From NCBI RefSeq assembly GCF_029094525.1, contig NZ_CP119107.1:868001-932000 (forward strand): a stretch of DNA of 64,000 nucleotides, written 5' to 3'. This DNA comes from Pullulanibacillus sp. KACC 23026. Lineage in GTDB: Bacteria > Bacillota > Bacilli > Bacillales > Sporolactobacillaceae. The notes beneath the pieces are model-generated. The model made no database searches. It was not told the origin of the DNA and saw nothing but the letters and a program-made list of their open reading frames with translations. Below are positions 42,618 through 50,922 of the stretch, in pieces. How positions within the stretch are numbered: the stretch's first letter is position 1; every line of letters begins with the position of its first letter. Made by a program: the position numbers and the translations under genes.

Positions 42618-43643
42618 ATGAAAGCTGTTATGATAGATCGTCCTTATTCTGTAGTTGTTACTGATGTAAGTAACGCTCCTCTAGGGGACCACGATGTACG
42701 TATTCAAGTTAAGGCAGCCGGAATATGCGGATCGGATATTCATGCTTATAAAGGACTTCATCCATTTCGTCAGCCTCCCGTTATTATTGGCCATGAAATT
42801 TCTGGAGAAGTTGTAGAGCATGGCCGCCTGGTCACACGTGTCAAAGTGGGAGATAAAGTCACAGTTGAGCCTCAGGTAGGCTGTGGTAAATGTGAGCACT
42901 GCCTGCAAGGTGAAACGAACTATTGTGATCATCGTCAAGCACCTGGTATTGGGAATTGGTATGGCACCATGGCTGAAAACTTTGTCGCTCATGAAGATGT
43001 CGTTTTCGTCTTACCCCCAAATATGGATCACAAAGTGGGGGCGCTATCTGAACCACTTGCTGTTGGGGTTCATGCGATTCGTCAAGCTGATATTCAAATT
43101 GGGGATAAAGTGGCTGTTCTTGGATCAGGCCCGATTGGATTATTAGCTGTGGCTGTTGCGAAGGAAGCGGGCGCTACTACGATTCTTTCAACCGATGTCT
43201 TTGATTATTGCTTAGATACAGCTACAACAATGGGTGCCACGCACACGATTAACATTAGTGGAAAAGATAATTGGCTCGATAAAGCAAGGGAAATGATTGG
43301 TGGGTCCTTTGATAAAGTCCTCGTTGCGATCGGCGTCCCTGGCATTGTTAATCAGGCCCTTTCTCTCGTGAAAAAAGGCGGCCGTGTCGTGACTATTGCA
43401 ATGTTCCATGGTGAGCAATCTCTAGATATCATGCAGCTTCAAGGTCAAGAAAAAGAATTAGTGGGCTGCTTCTGTTATACACGCGAGGATACGATCACCG
43501 CAGTTGATTTACTTGCTTCCGGCCGAATCCCAACAGATGCCATTGTTACGCACGTCTTACCTTATACGCAGGCGGCAGATGGTTTTAGAATGATGGAGAA
43601 AAAGGAAGATAATCCGCTTAAGATCCTTGTTACTTTTGACTAA
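42618..43643 (+). CDS. Zinc-dependent medium-chain alcohol dehydrogenase
   Basis: 341 residues; ATG 42618 behind GAGGAAGTG. Catalytic zinc ligands lie in GICGSDIHAY (Cys) and IIGHEISGEV (His-Glu); the structural zinc site is CGKCEHCLQGETNYC. The NAD-binding motif is VLGSGPIGLLAVAVAKEAGA, followed by Asp in LSTDVFDY, which favours NAD over NADP. Type: sorbitol/threonine/galactitol dehydrogenases. In the operon it would oxidise a hydroxyl of the imported sugar acid to a keto acid before phosphorylation. It starts 58 bp after the aldolase and ends 33 bp before the RuBisCO-like gene. Confidence 0.92.
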   Translation: MKAVMIDRPYSVVVTDVSNAPLGDHDVRIQVKAAGICGSDIHAYKGLHPFRQPPVIIGHEISGEVVEHGRLVTRVKVGDKVTVEPQVGCGKCEHCLQGETNYCDHRQAPGIGNWYGTMAENFVAHEDVVFVLPPNMDHKVGALSEPLAVGVHAIRQADIQIGDKVAVLGSGPIGLLAVAVAKEAGATTILSTDVFDYCLDTATTMGATHTINISGKDNWLDKAREMIGGSFDKVLVAIGVPGIVNQALSLVKKGGRVVTIAMFHGEQSLDIMQLQGQEKELVGCFCYTREDTITAVDLLASGRIPTDAIVTHVLPYTQAADGFRMMEKKEDNPLKILVTFD

Positions 43644-43676
43644 GGGAAGCTTCCCTAAGAATGGAGGGAACGAAAA

Positions 43677-44939
43677 TTGAAAAGTGAAGAACGTGTTCTA
43701 GCAACCTATTTGATTGAAACGCCTTATTCTTTGGAATACGCGGCAGAAGTTATGGCAGGTGAACAATCAACGGGTACATTTGTTTCAGTTCCTGGAGAAA
43801 CAGAAGCCCTTAAGGAACAACACGGGGCTAAAATCGTGTCCGTTAAAGAAGTGGATGCCAGCTATTATCCGACATTGCCGGGAGCAAAGCCCCTAGTAAA
43901 AGATAAAAAGGCGGTTTATCACCGCGGACAGGTCGTGCTCTCGTTTCCTTTTCATAATTTTGGACCCTCCATCCCCAATCTTTTGGCAACGGTAGCGGGC
44001 AATCTGTATGAGCTTCGTGAGTTTTCCGGTCTCCGATTAATTGATCTTAAATTACCTGAAGCGTTTATGGATAAGTATTTAGGGCCGCAGTTTGGGATTG
44101 AAGGAACGCGCAGACTGGCGAATGTTTATGAGAGGCCTTTGATTGGTACGATTGTCAAACCGAGTATTGGACTGCCGCTAGAAGAACTAAGGGTTTTGGT
44201 TCGGCATCTGGCTCTTTCTGGTATAGATTTTATTAAAGATGATGAGCTCAATGCGAATCCTCCTTATGCACCTCTAAAGGAAAGAGTAAAGGTTGTGATG
44301 GAGGAAATAGAACGGGCTGCCGATCGAACCGGTAAGAAGGTCATGTATGCGTTTAATATAACTGGAGATATGGATGAATTAAGAGAAAACCACGATACAG
44401 TCGTCGCAGCGGGTGGAAATTGTGTGATGGTTGGGATTAATAGTGTTGGCTATACAGGTGTCTCTTATCTTAGAAACTACTCGCAGGTGCCGATACACGG
44501 ACATCGAAATCAATGGGGGGCGATGACGCGATGCCCATTACTGGGGATGGATTTTCGGGTCTATCAAAAATTATGCCGTTTAGCTGGTGTGGATCATCTT
44601 CATACAAATGGCCTGGACAGTAAATTTTACGAGTCCAATGCAACTGTTATTCGTTCTGTGCAAGATTGCTTAACACCAATGTTCGGTGAGGACACCGTGA
44701 TGCCAGTCCTTTCTTCGGGGCAATGGGCGGGTACCGCCATCGGCTCCTACAACGCGATGAAGACAGTCGACCTGATTCATTTGGCAGGCGGCGGGATTAT
44801 GGCTCATCCTGATGGTGCAGCGGCAGGAGTTGAAAGTATGAAGCAGGGATGGGAAGCCGCATTAACCGGCTCTTCATTGGAAGCTTATGCCGAAACTCAT
44901 CCCGAATTAGCTCGAGCTATAGAGAAGTTTGGAAAATAA
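43677..44939 (+). CDS. RuBisCO-like protein (type IV), candidate OiaX/OiaT type
   Basis: 420 residues; TTG 43677 follows GGAGGGA. RuBisCO large-chain fold. Active-site residues kept (spinach numbering in brackets): Glu 29 [60], Lys 161 [175], Lys 187 [201, carbamylated], Asp 189 [203], Glu 190 [204] in IDFIKDDE, His 276 and Arg 277 [294, 295], His 309 [327] and Lys 316 [334]. Lys 177 is Ser 163 and Trp 66 is Phe 35. The phosphate loop LAGGGIMAHPDGAAAGV is intact. This is not a CO2-fixing enzyme. RuBisCO-like proteins next to DUF1537 kinases act in D-apionate degradation (decarboxylase OiaX or transcarboxylase OiaT); that role is inferred here. Confidence 0.9.
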   Translation: MKSEERVLATYLIETPYSLEYAAEVMAGEQSTGTFVSVPGETEALKEQHGAKIVSVKEVDASYYPTLPGAKPLVKDKKAVYHRGQVVLSFPFHNFGPSIPNLLATVAGNLYELREFSGLRLIDLKLPEAFMDKYLGPQFGIEGTRRLANVYERPLIGTIVKPSIGLPLEELRVLVRHLALSGIDFIKDDELNANPPYAPLKERVKVVMEEIERAADRTGKKVMYAFNITGDMDELRENHDTVVAAGGNCVMVGINSVGYTGVSYLRNYSQVPIHGHRNQWGAMTRCPLLGMDFRVYQKLCRLAGVDHLHTNGLDSKFYESNATVIRSVQDCLTPMFGEDTVMPVLSSGQWAGTAIGSYNAMKTVDLIHLAGGGIMAHPDGAAAGVESMKQGWEAALTGSSLEAYAETHPELARAIEKFGK

Positions 44940-44953
44940 AGTAAGCGCTTTTA
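44940..44953. promoter_or_regulatory. cre-like site between the RLP and MFS genes
   Basis: AGTAAGCGCTTTTA, with the symmetric AAGCGCTT core of CcpA boxes. It starts at the last base of the RuBisCO-like stop codon. A TATAAT at 45005-45010 suggests a possible secondary promoter for the transporter, with an inverted TTGTCT/AGACAA repeat between. Confidence 0.4.
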
Positions 44954-45091
44954 AGAAATGGTTTGAAAACTTGTCTGGTAATCTTTCTTTTAAAAAAGAC
45001 AAAGTATAATGGGAAGAGAATGTCATCTATTAACTTAAAACTATTAATAAATAATACAGAAAAAATTGACTAAAAATTAGGTGGTGTCACC

Positions 45092-46393
45092 ATGTTGGCC
45101 AATAAAAAACAAGAACCGCTGGAGAATCCGACCGGGTTTAAACTTCCTGGATTACGCTGGTGGATGTTCTCATTCTTTATCTTAGTAATGATTATTAACT
45201 ATATTGATCGATCGTCGATTTCAATCGCAATGCCTTTAATTAGTAAGCAGCTTCATATTAATTCCGTTACGATTGGTATTATCCTAAGTTCCTTTAGCTG
45301 GACCTATGCTCTAATGCAGGTTCCAGGAGGTTGGCTCGTAGATAAGTTGAAGCCGCGTAAGGTGGTCGCGACCAGTTTAATTGGTTGGGGGATTGCGGAA
45401 GCCCTTACAGGTTTTGCGACAGGTATTGCCACGTTAATGGGCATGCGTATGTTCTTAGGGATTTTTGAAGGTCCTGTTCAAAACGGTGCCAATACTTCTT
45501 TGATTCGCTGGTTGAGAAGACATGAACGTTCTCGTGGGAGCACGCTTGTGGACGGTGGCGGACCACTTGGAACGGCCATTGGCGGACTTTTTGTAACCGG
45601 TCTTATTATTTGGTTAGGCTCTTGGCGACTTGCATTCGGTGTCGTGGGTGCGATCACGGTATTGATTGGTGTCATTGCCATCCTATTTATGCGCAATAAT
45701 CCGGCTGAACATCCTTGGATGACGGAGAAAGAAAAATTATATCTTTCAAAAATTGATGAGGAAGATGAAGAAGATGATGTAAAAGGGAAAGCGGGCAACT
45801 ACTTCTTACATCTAAGCCCATGGATGCTTCTCCTTGCTTTCTTCGGTTATGATATCGTTCTATTTGGTCTTCTTACTTGGGCTCCAACTTATATTAGTCA
45901 GCAGCAGCATATTTCTCTTGGAATAACGGGTGTTTGGACATTTGTCATCTTTGGTGCCGGCTTCTTAGGTGAGGTTTTTGCCGGCCAATTAGCAGACTTC
46001 TTAATTAGAAAAGGTGCTTCTGCAAACGCGGTTTTACGGACGATGCTAGGATTTGCTGGAGTCGGCGTGGCAGTAGCTATCATTTTGGTTAACCATGTGA
46101 ACACAGCGAGCGCTGCCATTCTATTAATTACACTTGCTAATTTCTTCCTTCGTTGGGGTGGATTATTCTGGAGTGTTCCCGCCCGACTTGCGGCGAAAAA
46201 GCATGTTGGTCTACTAACTGGTGCGATGAACTTCTCTGGAAATATTGCAGGGATCATCATTCCCATCTTAATTGGTTTTATTGTTCAAGCAACCAACAGC
46301 TATGCGGGGGTATTCGTTACGTTTGCGATTTCGGGTCTCCTTATGGCTATTGGATCTATTGGCATTAACTATTCAAGAAAAATAAACATCTAA
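45092..46393 (+). CDS. MFS transporter, anion:cation symporter (ACS) type
   Basis: 433 residues; ATG 45092 behind AGGTGGTG. Twelve hydrophobic segments. ACS-family strings: NYIDRSSISIAMPLI, FSWTYALMQVPGGWLVDKL, and MRMFLGIFEGPVQNGANTS. Relatives move galactonate, glucarate, hexuronates or tartrate with protons. A charged central loop contains the run EEDEEDDVKG. In this operon it should import the sugar acid. Spacing from the previous gene is 152 bp, larger than for the others, and contains a cre-like site. Confidence 0.93.
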   Translation: MLANKKQEPLENPTGFKLPGLRWWMFSFFILVMIINYIDRSSISIAMPLISKQLHINSVTIGIILSSFSWTYALMQVPGGWLVDKLKPRKVVATSLIGWGIAEALTGFATGIATLMGMRMFLGIFEGPVQNGANTSLIRWLRRHERSRGSTLVDGGGPLGTAIGGLFVTGLIIWLGSWRLAFGVVGAITVLIGVIAILFMRNNPAEHPWMTEKEKLYLSKIDEEDEEDDVKGKAGNYFLHLSPWMLLLAFFGYDIVLFGLLTWAPTYISQQQHISLGITGVWTFVIFGAGFLGEVFAGQLADFLIRKGASANAVLRTMLGFAGVGVAVAIILVNHVNTASAAILLITLANFFLRWGGLFWSVPARLAAKKHVGLLTGAMNFSGNIAGIIIPILIGFIVQATNSYAGVFVTFAISGLLMAIGSIGINYSRKINI

Positions 46394-46418
46394 GATACAG
46401 TGGTTTGGAGGGAAAAAC

Positions 46419-47816
46419 ATGCAGAGTGAAACGTCAAAGGAGAGTAGGCTCGTTCTTTCCTTTTATGGGGATGATTTTACGGGTTCAACAGATGCCATGG
46501 AATCCCTCACGATTAATGGATTACCAACCGTCTTGTTTCTAGAGGTTCCCGATCAATCCGTTTTAAGGCGTTTTCCGCATATTAAGTGTGTTGGGGTTGC
46601 TGGAAATAGCCGGGTCATGAGCCCTGAAGAAATGAAGCAGGAACTACCGTCAATTTTTAAAGGGTTAAAGAGCTTGGGCAGCGAGTACGTGCATTATAAA
46701 GTTTGCTCCACCTTTGATTCCTCAAAAACTATCGGAAACATTGCGACTGTTTTAGAAATTGGTCAAGAGGTTTTTGATTCTCAGGTCACGGTGCCAGTAT
46801 TTGTCGCGTCACCTGACTTAAGACGCTACACCGTTTTTGGAAATCATTTTGCGGCAATGGGGGAGAACGTTTATCGATTAGATCAGCATCCTGTTATGTC
46901 AAGGCATCCTATAACGCCTATGTCCGAAGCCGATTTACGTGTCCTATTACAGGATCAGGGGTTAGCGGGACGCATTGAATTAATCAACGTGGTGGACTTA
47001 GAGCAGCCAATGGAAGCTTTAAAGCTGACTTTTAAGGGAAAGGTATCTGAAGAATCAAAAGCGGTTGTCTTTGATTCCTCAAGGAAAGAGCACGTGGATA
47101 AAGTGGGTGAGTTGCTTGCTTTATCCCGATATTCAGATGAACCCTTATTCCTAATCGGTTCATCTGGAGTCGGGCATGCCATTTCAGCTGTCCAGCAAGC
47201 GTCTATTGTTGAGGTCAGCAAACGCCCAGCCTTTAAAGAGGTTGATCAACTGCTTGTGGTTTCAGGGAGTTGTTCACCGGTTACGGAACAACAGCTTCAG
47301 TGGGCATTGACTAATGGTTTCGAGGGTATTCATCTGTCACTGCAAGAAGTCATGGATGACAAAAATGGTCAAGCAGCGATGCAGAACATTGTTGATAAGG
47401 CTTCTGAGATCGTTAAACACGGAAAAAGTGTGATTATCTATACCGCTCTCGGACCAGATGATCCAAGCATTAAGGAAAATCAGCGTGTCTTCAGAGAACG
47501 TGGCGCCTCCATTTCGGAGTCCAGCAAAATCCTCGGTTCTTACTTAGGTGAAGTCGCCAAGCTTGTCATTCAAGAGACCGGCCTTGAACGCTTAGTCGTT
47601 GCCGGCGGGGATACCTCCAGTTATGCTACAAGACAGCTCGGTATCTACGCATTAGAAATGGTGACGTCGATTTCACCAGGTGCCCCGTTGTCCAGATGTC
47701 ACTCAGATGACCCGCGACTTGACGGATTAGAATTAGCATTAAAAGGCGGACAATTTGGCAGTGTCGACTATTTCGGCAAAGTCTTAACTTGTGCACCGAA
47801 CTCGGTCCAGGCTTAA
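46419..47816 (+). CDS. DUF1537 four-carbon acid sugar kinase family protein
   Basis: 465 residues; ATG 46419 behind GGAGGGA. N-terminal substrate domain begins FYGDDFTGSTDAMESL, the DDFTG signature of the family; a second conserved part is HYKVCSTFDSS. The C-terminal nucleotide domain has LIGSSGVGHAI, LVVSGSCSPVTEQQL and VVAGGDTSSYATRQLGI. The YGDDFTGSTD opening is close to the kinases of 3-oxo-isoapionate (OiaK) type, as I recall it. Products are 4-phosphorylated keto acids, the natural substrate of the RuBisCO-like or aldolase-like enzymes encoded upstream. Last gene of the operon; a terminator follows 28 bp later. Confidence 0.92.
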   Translation: MQSETSKESRLVLSFYGDDFTGSTDAMESLTINGLPTVLFLEVPDQSVLRRFPHIKCVGVAGNSRVMSPEEMKQELPSIFKGLKSLGSEYVHYKVCSTFDSSKTIGNIATVLEIGQEVFDSQVTVPVFVASPDLRRYTVFGNHFAAMGENVYRLDQHPVMSRHPITPMSEADLRVLLQDQGLAGRIELINVVDLEQPMEALKLTFKGKVSEESKAVVFDSSRKEHVDKVGELLALSRYSDEPLFLIGSSGVGHAISAVQQASIVEVSKRPAFKEVDQLLVVSGSCSPVTEQQLQWALTNGFEGIHLSLQEVMDDKNGQAAMQNIVDKASEIVKHGKSVIIYTALGPDDPSIKENQRVFRERGASISESSKILGSYLGEVAKLVIQETGLERLVVAGGDTSSYATRQLGIYALEMVTSISPGAPLSRCHSDDPRLDGLELALKGGQFGSVDYFGKVLTCAPNSVQA

Positions 47817-47843
47817 GAGAATCCTATAAAACCAGCTAAAAAG

Positions 47844-47878
47844 CAGGGAAGTCGAAGCCTATGACTTTCCTGTTTTTT
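47844..47878 (+). terminator. Terminator of the sigma-54 operon
   Basis: CAGGGAAGTC pairs with GACTTTCCTG (one mismatch) and is followed by TTTTTT. Confidence 0.88.
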
Positions 47879-48530
47879 GGTGGGGATAGACCACGACTGA
47901 AAGACTAACTGCTCTAAAGGAGGTCTGTCCCCGCTCGCTATTTAAGCCAGTTTTTTCGCAAGCCAGCACTAGCAGAGTCCCCTTGTATTTTAGCGTGGGG
48001 AGCGCTGTTTTATTGAATGTTTTAATTTTATTTTATTTCGAAAAAAGAAATTGTTTTTAAAAATACATCGTGCTAATATATAGTGACAAATCTCAATTTA
48101 GTCGATGAACGCTGTCCAATATTGCTGTCGTTTATCTTCTATAAGGAGGATGATTGTACGAGTTGCTTTTCTAATGTTAATAAAATTGTCATGCGAGTTG
48201 ACAATTGGTAAATGACCTTGTGAATAATGAAAACCCTGGTTTAGTGTGCTTGAACCGTTAGATTATCGGCGGCTTAGGCAGGGCAAGTATGAGAAGTGAA
48301 ATCTGTCCTAGAAAGGGTGTTTTATATCATTCTAAGGTTCGTTTTAAAAAGGGATCAGACGGTCGAAATGAGAAGCAAGGGTTAGGCTGTGTATCTCTTT
48401 TTTTATGTGGCCCTTTTTATATCTAACCATTGGTGAATCCAAGATTAAAAACGTATAAGGTTTACGGGTCGCATGATTGAGTTAAGTCTTATTAAATTTA
48501 GAGTCAGGCATGGAGTGAGACTATAAGCCT
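47879..48530. other. Intergenic stretch without a supported gene
   Basis: About 650 bp. A degenerate GGTCTGTCCCC piece lies at 47921-47932. No ribosome-site-supported frame and no repeat of family A. The MATE gene ribosome site GGAGTGAG closes the stretch. Confidence 0.5.
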
Positions 48531-49886
48531 ATGAAACTAGTCATCCAAATCCTTCGATTGGCAATCCCTTCTATTGCCACCTTTTCTTCTATGACATTTA
48601 CTGGACTTCTTCTGTTAATGATCGTTGGAAAAATGGGTGCGGCGGCCATTGCGATCGTTGGTATTACGAACGTTCTCATGTATAACATGTGGGCCTTGTT
48701 TGCGGGGATTCAAGGGACCATCAATTATCTGGTGGCACAGAATTTTGGTTCAAAAACCATGGCACAAGGCAATCAGCGCATGCAAATCGCGCTTCTTTTT
48801 TCTACTGTTATTTCCATTCTTGTTTTGATTGCGAGTTTCATTACACCCCATGAATTTTTGAAGATGATGGGGGCTAATCCAACTATTTTGGCTCTCGGTA
48901 CGACGTATTTTCAAATAAGAATGGCTGCCTTTATGTTTACGATATTTAATACGGTCTTCTTTGCTTACTTTAGGGCAATTGGGGATACTCGAACCCCTAT
49001 GATTATTTCAATAATAAACAGTGCCACGGTTGTCATCTTAGCTTATGTTCTAGGCTACGGAAAATTTGGATTTCCGAATCTCGGTCTGCAAGGGGCAGCT
49101 TGGGGATTCCTTTGTGCTGAAGGGATTGCTTTTGTTTTATGCGCCTTCGTTTATTTTGCTGTCCTTAATAAAACCTATAAGACTCGTAAATGGGTATCCA
49201 TTGAGCGCTATCAAGTCAAACTTATGCTGGTTGAGAGTGCGAAGCTGAGCACATTAGAATTATCCAACAGTCTCGGGATGCTTATCTTTACGAGCTGCAT
49301 TACTCGGCTTGGGACGGTCGCGATTGCCGCCAATGAAATTGCTCTGAATATCCTTTCCTTTGGCTTTATGCCTTCGAATGGATTTGGCTCTGCTTCCACC
49401 ATTGGCGTCGGCCAGGAAATTGGAAGGGGTCGAACACTTGAGGCAAGAAAGTTCGGTTTGGTCACCACTTACTTAGGGTTAGGCTTTATGACCTTGTTTT
49501 CGATTGGCTTGTTTTTATTTGCCTTACCGGTTGCAAAACTGTATACGCCAGAAGCCACGGTTTATTTGCTCGCGATTTCCTTGATTCACTTGGCTTCGTT
49601 TATCCAATTATTTAATGGGGCCGGGATTATTTTTGCAGGAGGACTGCGTGGGGTGGGGGATACCACCTTCCTGTCGCGAACCGCCCTGATCCTAAACTGG
49701 GTTCTGTTTATCCCTTGCACCATCCTGTTAACCTCCGTCTTTCACCTTGGTCAAGTAGGCGCCTGGACTTCATTGTGTTCATTGAACGTCTTACAAGGCC
49801 TCATAAACGGATGGCGCTATATGACCTACAAATGGACGTCAGCCAAAACACAAGGAGATACACCTGTCGTCTCATGGGTCAATTGA
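48531..49886 (+). CDS. MATE family efflux transporter
   Basis: 451 residues with twelve hydrophobic segments. MATE repeats are visible: RLAIPSIATFSSMTFTGLLL, GIQGTINYLVAQNFGSK and AYFRAIGDTRTPM in the first half, SNSLGMLIFTSCITRLG, GFGSASTIGVGQEIGRG and GGLRGVGDTTFLSR in the second. The paired AIGDTRTPM / RGVGDTTFL motifs at the ends of helices five and eleven are diagnostic. These antiporters export cationic drugs or metabolites using sodium or protons. It has its own ribosome site and no regulator nearby. Confidence 0.92.
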   Translation: MKLVIQILRLAIPSIATFSSMTFTGLLLLMIVGKMGAAAIAIVGITNVLMYNMWALFAGIQGTINYLVAQNFGSKTMAQGNQRMQIALLFSTVISILVLIASFITPHEFLKMMGANPTILALGTTYFQIRMAAFMFTIFNTVFFAYFRAIGDTRTPMIISIINSATVVILAYVLGYGKFGFPNLGLQGAAWGFLCAEGIAFVLCAFVYFAVLNKTYKTRKWVSIERYQVKLMLVESAKLSTLELSNSLGMLIFTSCITRLGTVAIAANEIALNILSFGFMPSNGFGSASTIGVGQEIGRGRTLEARKFGLVTTYLGLGFMTLFSIGLFLFALPVAKLYTPEATVYLLAISLIHLASFIQLFNGAGIIFAGGLRGVGDTTFLSRTALILNWVLFIPCTILLTSVFHLGQVGAWTSLCSLNVLQGLINGWRYMTYKWTSAKTQGDTPVVSWVN

Positions 49887-49936
49887 AACAGGGGGACGGT
49901 TCTCGCGTTTCAAAACGCGACAACCGTCCCCTTTTT
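49885..49936. terminator. Family A palindrome pair forming a terminator
   Basis: GGGGACGGTTCTCGCGTTT pairs with AACGCGACAACCGTCCCC, then TTTTT. The element starts one base before the end of the MATE stop codon. This is the only family A site in the right half of the window and shows that a repeat can serve as a terminator. Confidence 0.85.
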
Positions 49937-50017
49937 GGTGCACTGTTTGCCTCCATTTCATTGAAAAGGCTTCACTTGGGTATAGTAATAACGACTATTT
50001 TTTAGGAGGTTATTAAT

Positions 50018-50803
50018 GTGGATAAGCTGCTTGAAAATCAGGTTGCTTTCGTGACTGGAGCTGGTTCTGGGATCGGAAAGGCGGCTGCTTTAAAGCTAGC
50101 TGAAAATGGGGCTAAAGTTGCCTTAGTTGACTTACATAAAGAAAATGTGGCAGAGGTTCAAAAGCAAATTCAAGATTTGGGTAGCGAGGCCCTTGTTTTG
50201 GAAGCCAATGTCGCTCATCCTAAGGAAATGGAGAACGCCTACAAAAAAACGATGGACCAGTGGGGGAGACTGGACGTTGTTTTTGCGAATGCCGGCATTA
50301 ATGGTGAAGTGGCCCCCATAGAGGATTTAAAACCAGAGGACTGGGAATTGACCATTTCGAATAACTTAACAAGTACTTTTTTAACGATCAAATACGCGAT
50401 TCCTCACCTAAAGACAAAGGGTGGAAGTGTGATCATCACGAGCTCGATTAATGGAAATAGGACCTTTAGGGGCTTTGGCATGTCCGCCTACAGTACGTCC
50501 AAGAAAGGTCAGATGGGCTTTGGAAAGATGGCAGCACTCGAACTTGCCAATTATGGAATTCGAGTCAATATTATTTGTCCAGGTGCCATTGAAACCAATA
50601 TCGGCGAGAACACGTGGAAAGAGAAAGAGAACTTGAAAAAAGTTGAAATTCCTATTAAATATCCTAAAGGGAGTCAACCGCTGGAGCATCATCCCGGAAA
50701 ACCCGAACAAGTGGCCGACCTCGTTCTCTTCCTTGCCTCCAACCTGTCCAGCCACATAACCGGGAGCGAAATCTACATTGACGGCGCAGAATCACTATTG
50801 TAA
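50018..50803 (+). CDS. Short-chain dehydrogenase/reductase
   Basis: 261 residues; GTG 50018, 8 bp after GGAGG. NAD(P) motif TGAGSGIGKAAALKLAENG and Asp in VALVDLH, favouring NAD. The NAG strand is VFANAGINGEVAP; catalytic Ser lies in VIITSSINGNRTF and Tyr-x-x-x-Lys in YSTSKKG. The C-terminus FLASNLSSHITGSEIYIDG is typical of classical SDRs of the FabG/glucose dehydrogenase type. A GGGGTCAGACCCC palindrome abuts its stop. Substrate not inferable; close to the AraC and GH3 genes, so a carbohydrate role is possible. Confidence 0.92.
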   Translation: MDKLLENQVAFVTGAGSGIGKAAALKLAENGAKVALVDLHKENVAEVQKQIQDLGSEALVLEANVAHPKEMENAYKKTMDQWGRLDVVFANAGINGEVAPIEDLKPEDWELTISNNLTSTFLTIKYAIPHLKTKGGSVIITSSINGNRTFRGFGMSAYSTSKKGQMGFGKMAALELANYGIRVNIICPGAIETNIGENTWKEKENLKKVEIPIKYPKGSQPLEHHPGKPEQVADLVLFLASNLSSHITGSEIYIDGAESLL

Positions 50804-50922
50804 GGGGGTCAGACCCCTCACAAGGTATTTTGGAGCATTTGAAGGCGCAGAGGGGACAGACCCCACCTAATATATAGTGCAAAAGGGTAGATGGTGCGGC
50901 TTAAGGGGTCAGACCCCCCTTA
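50804..50922. repeat. Three GGGGTCAGACCCC palindromes between convergent genes
   Basis: Copies at 50805-50817, 50852-50864 (with an A change, GGGGACAGACCCC) and 50905-50917. They separate the SDR gene from the convergent AraC gene. The last copy encodes the final GGLTP and stop of the AraC protein. Confidence 0.9.

Noticed and set aside
42681-43056. Minus-strand frames inside the dehydrogenase gene
   Set aside because: Antisense shadows of a gene with complete motifs and a ribosome site.
43677-44939. Carbon-fixing RuBisCO
   Set aside because: Residues equivalent to Lys177 and Trp66 are replaced, no phosphoribulokinase is present and the context is sugar-acid catabolism.
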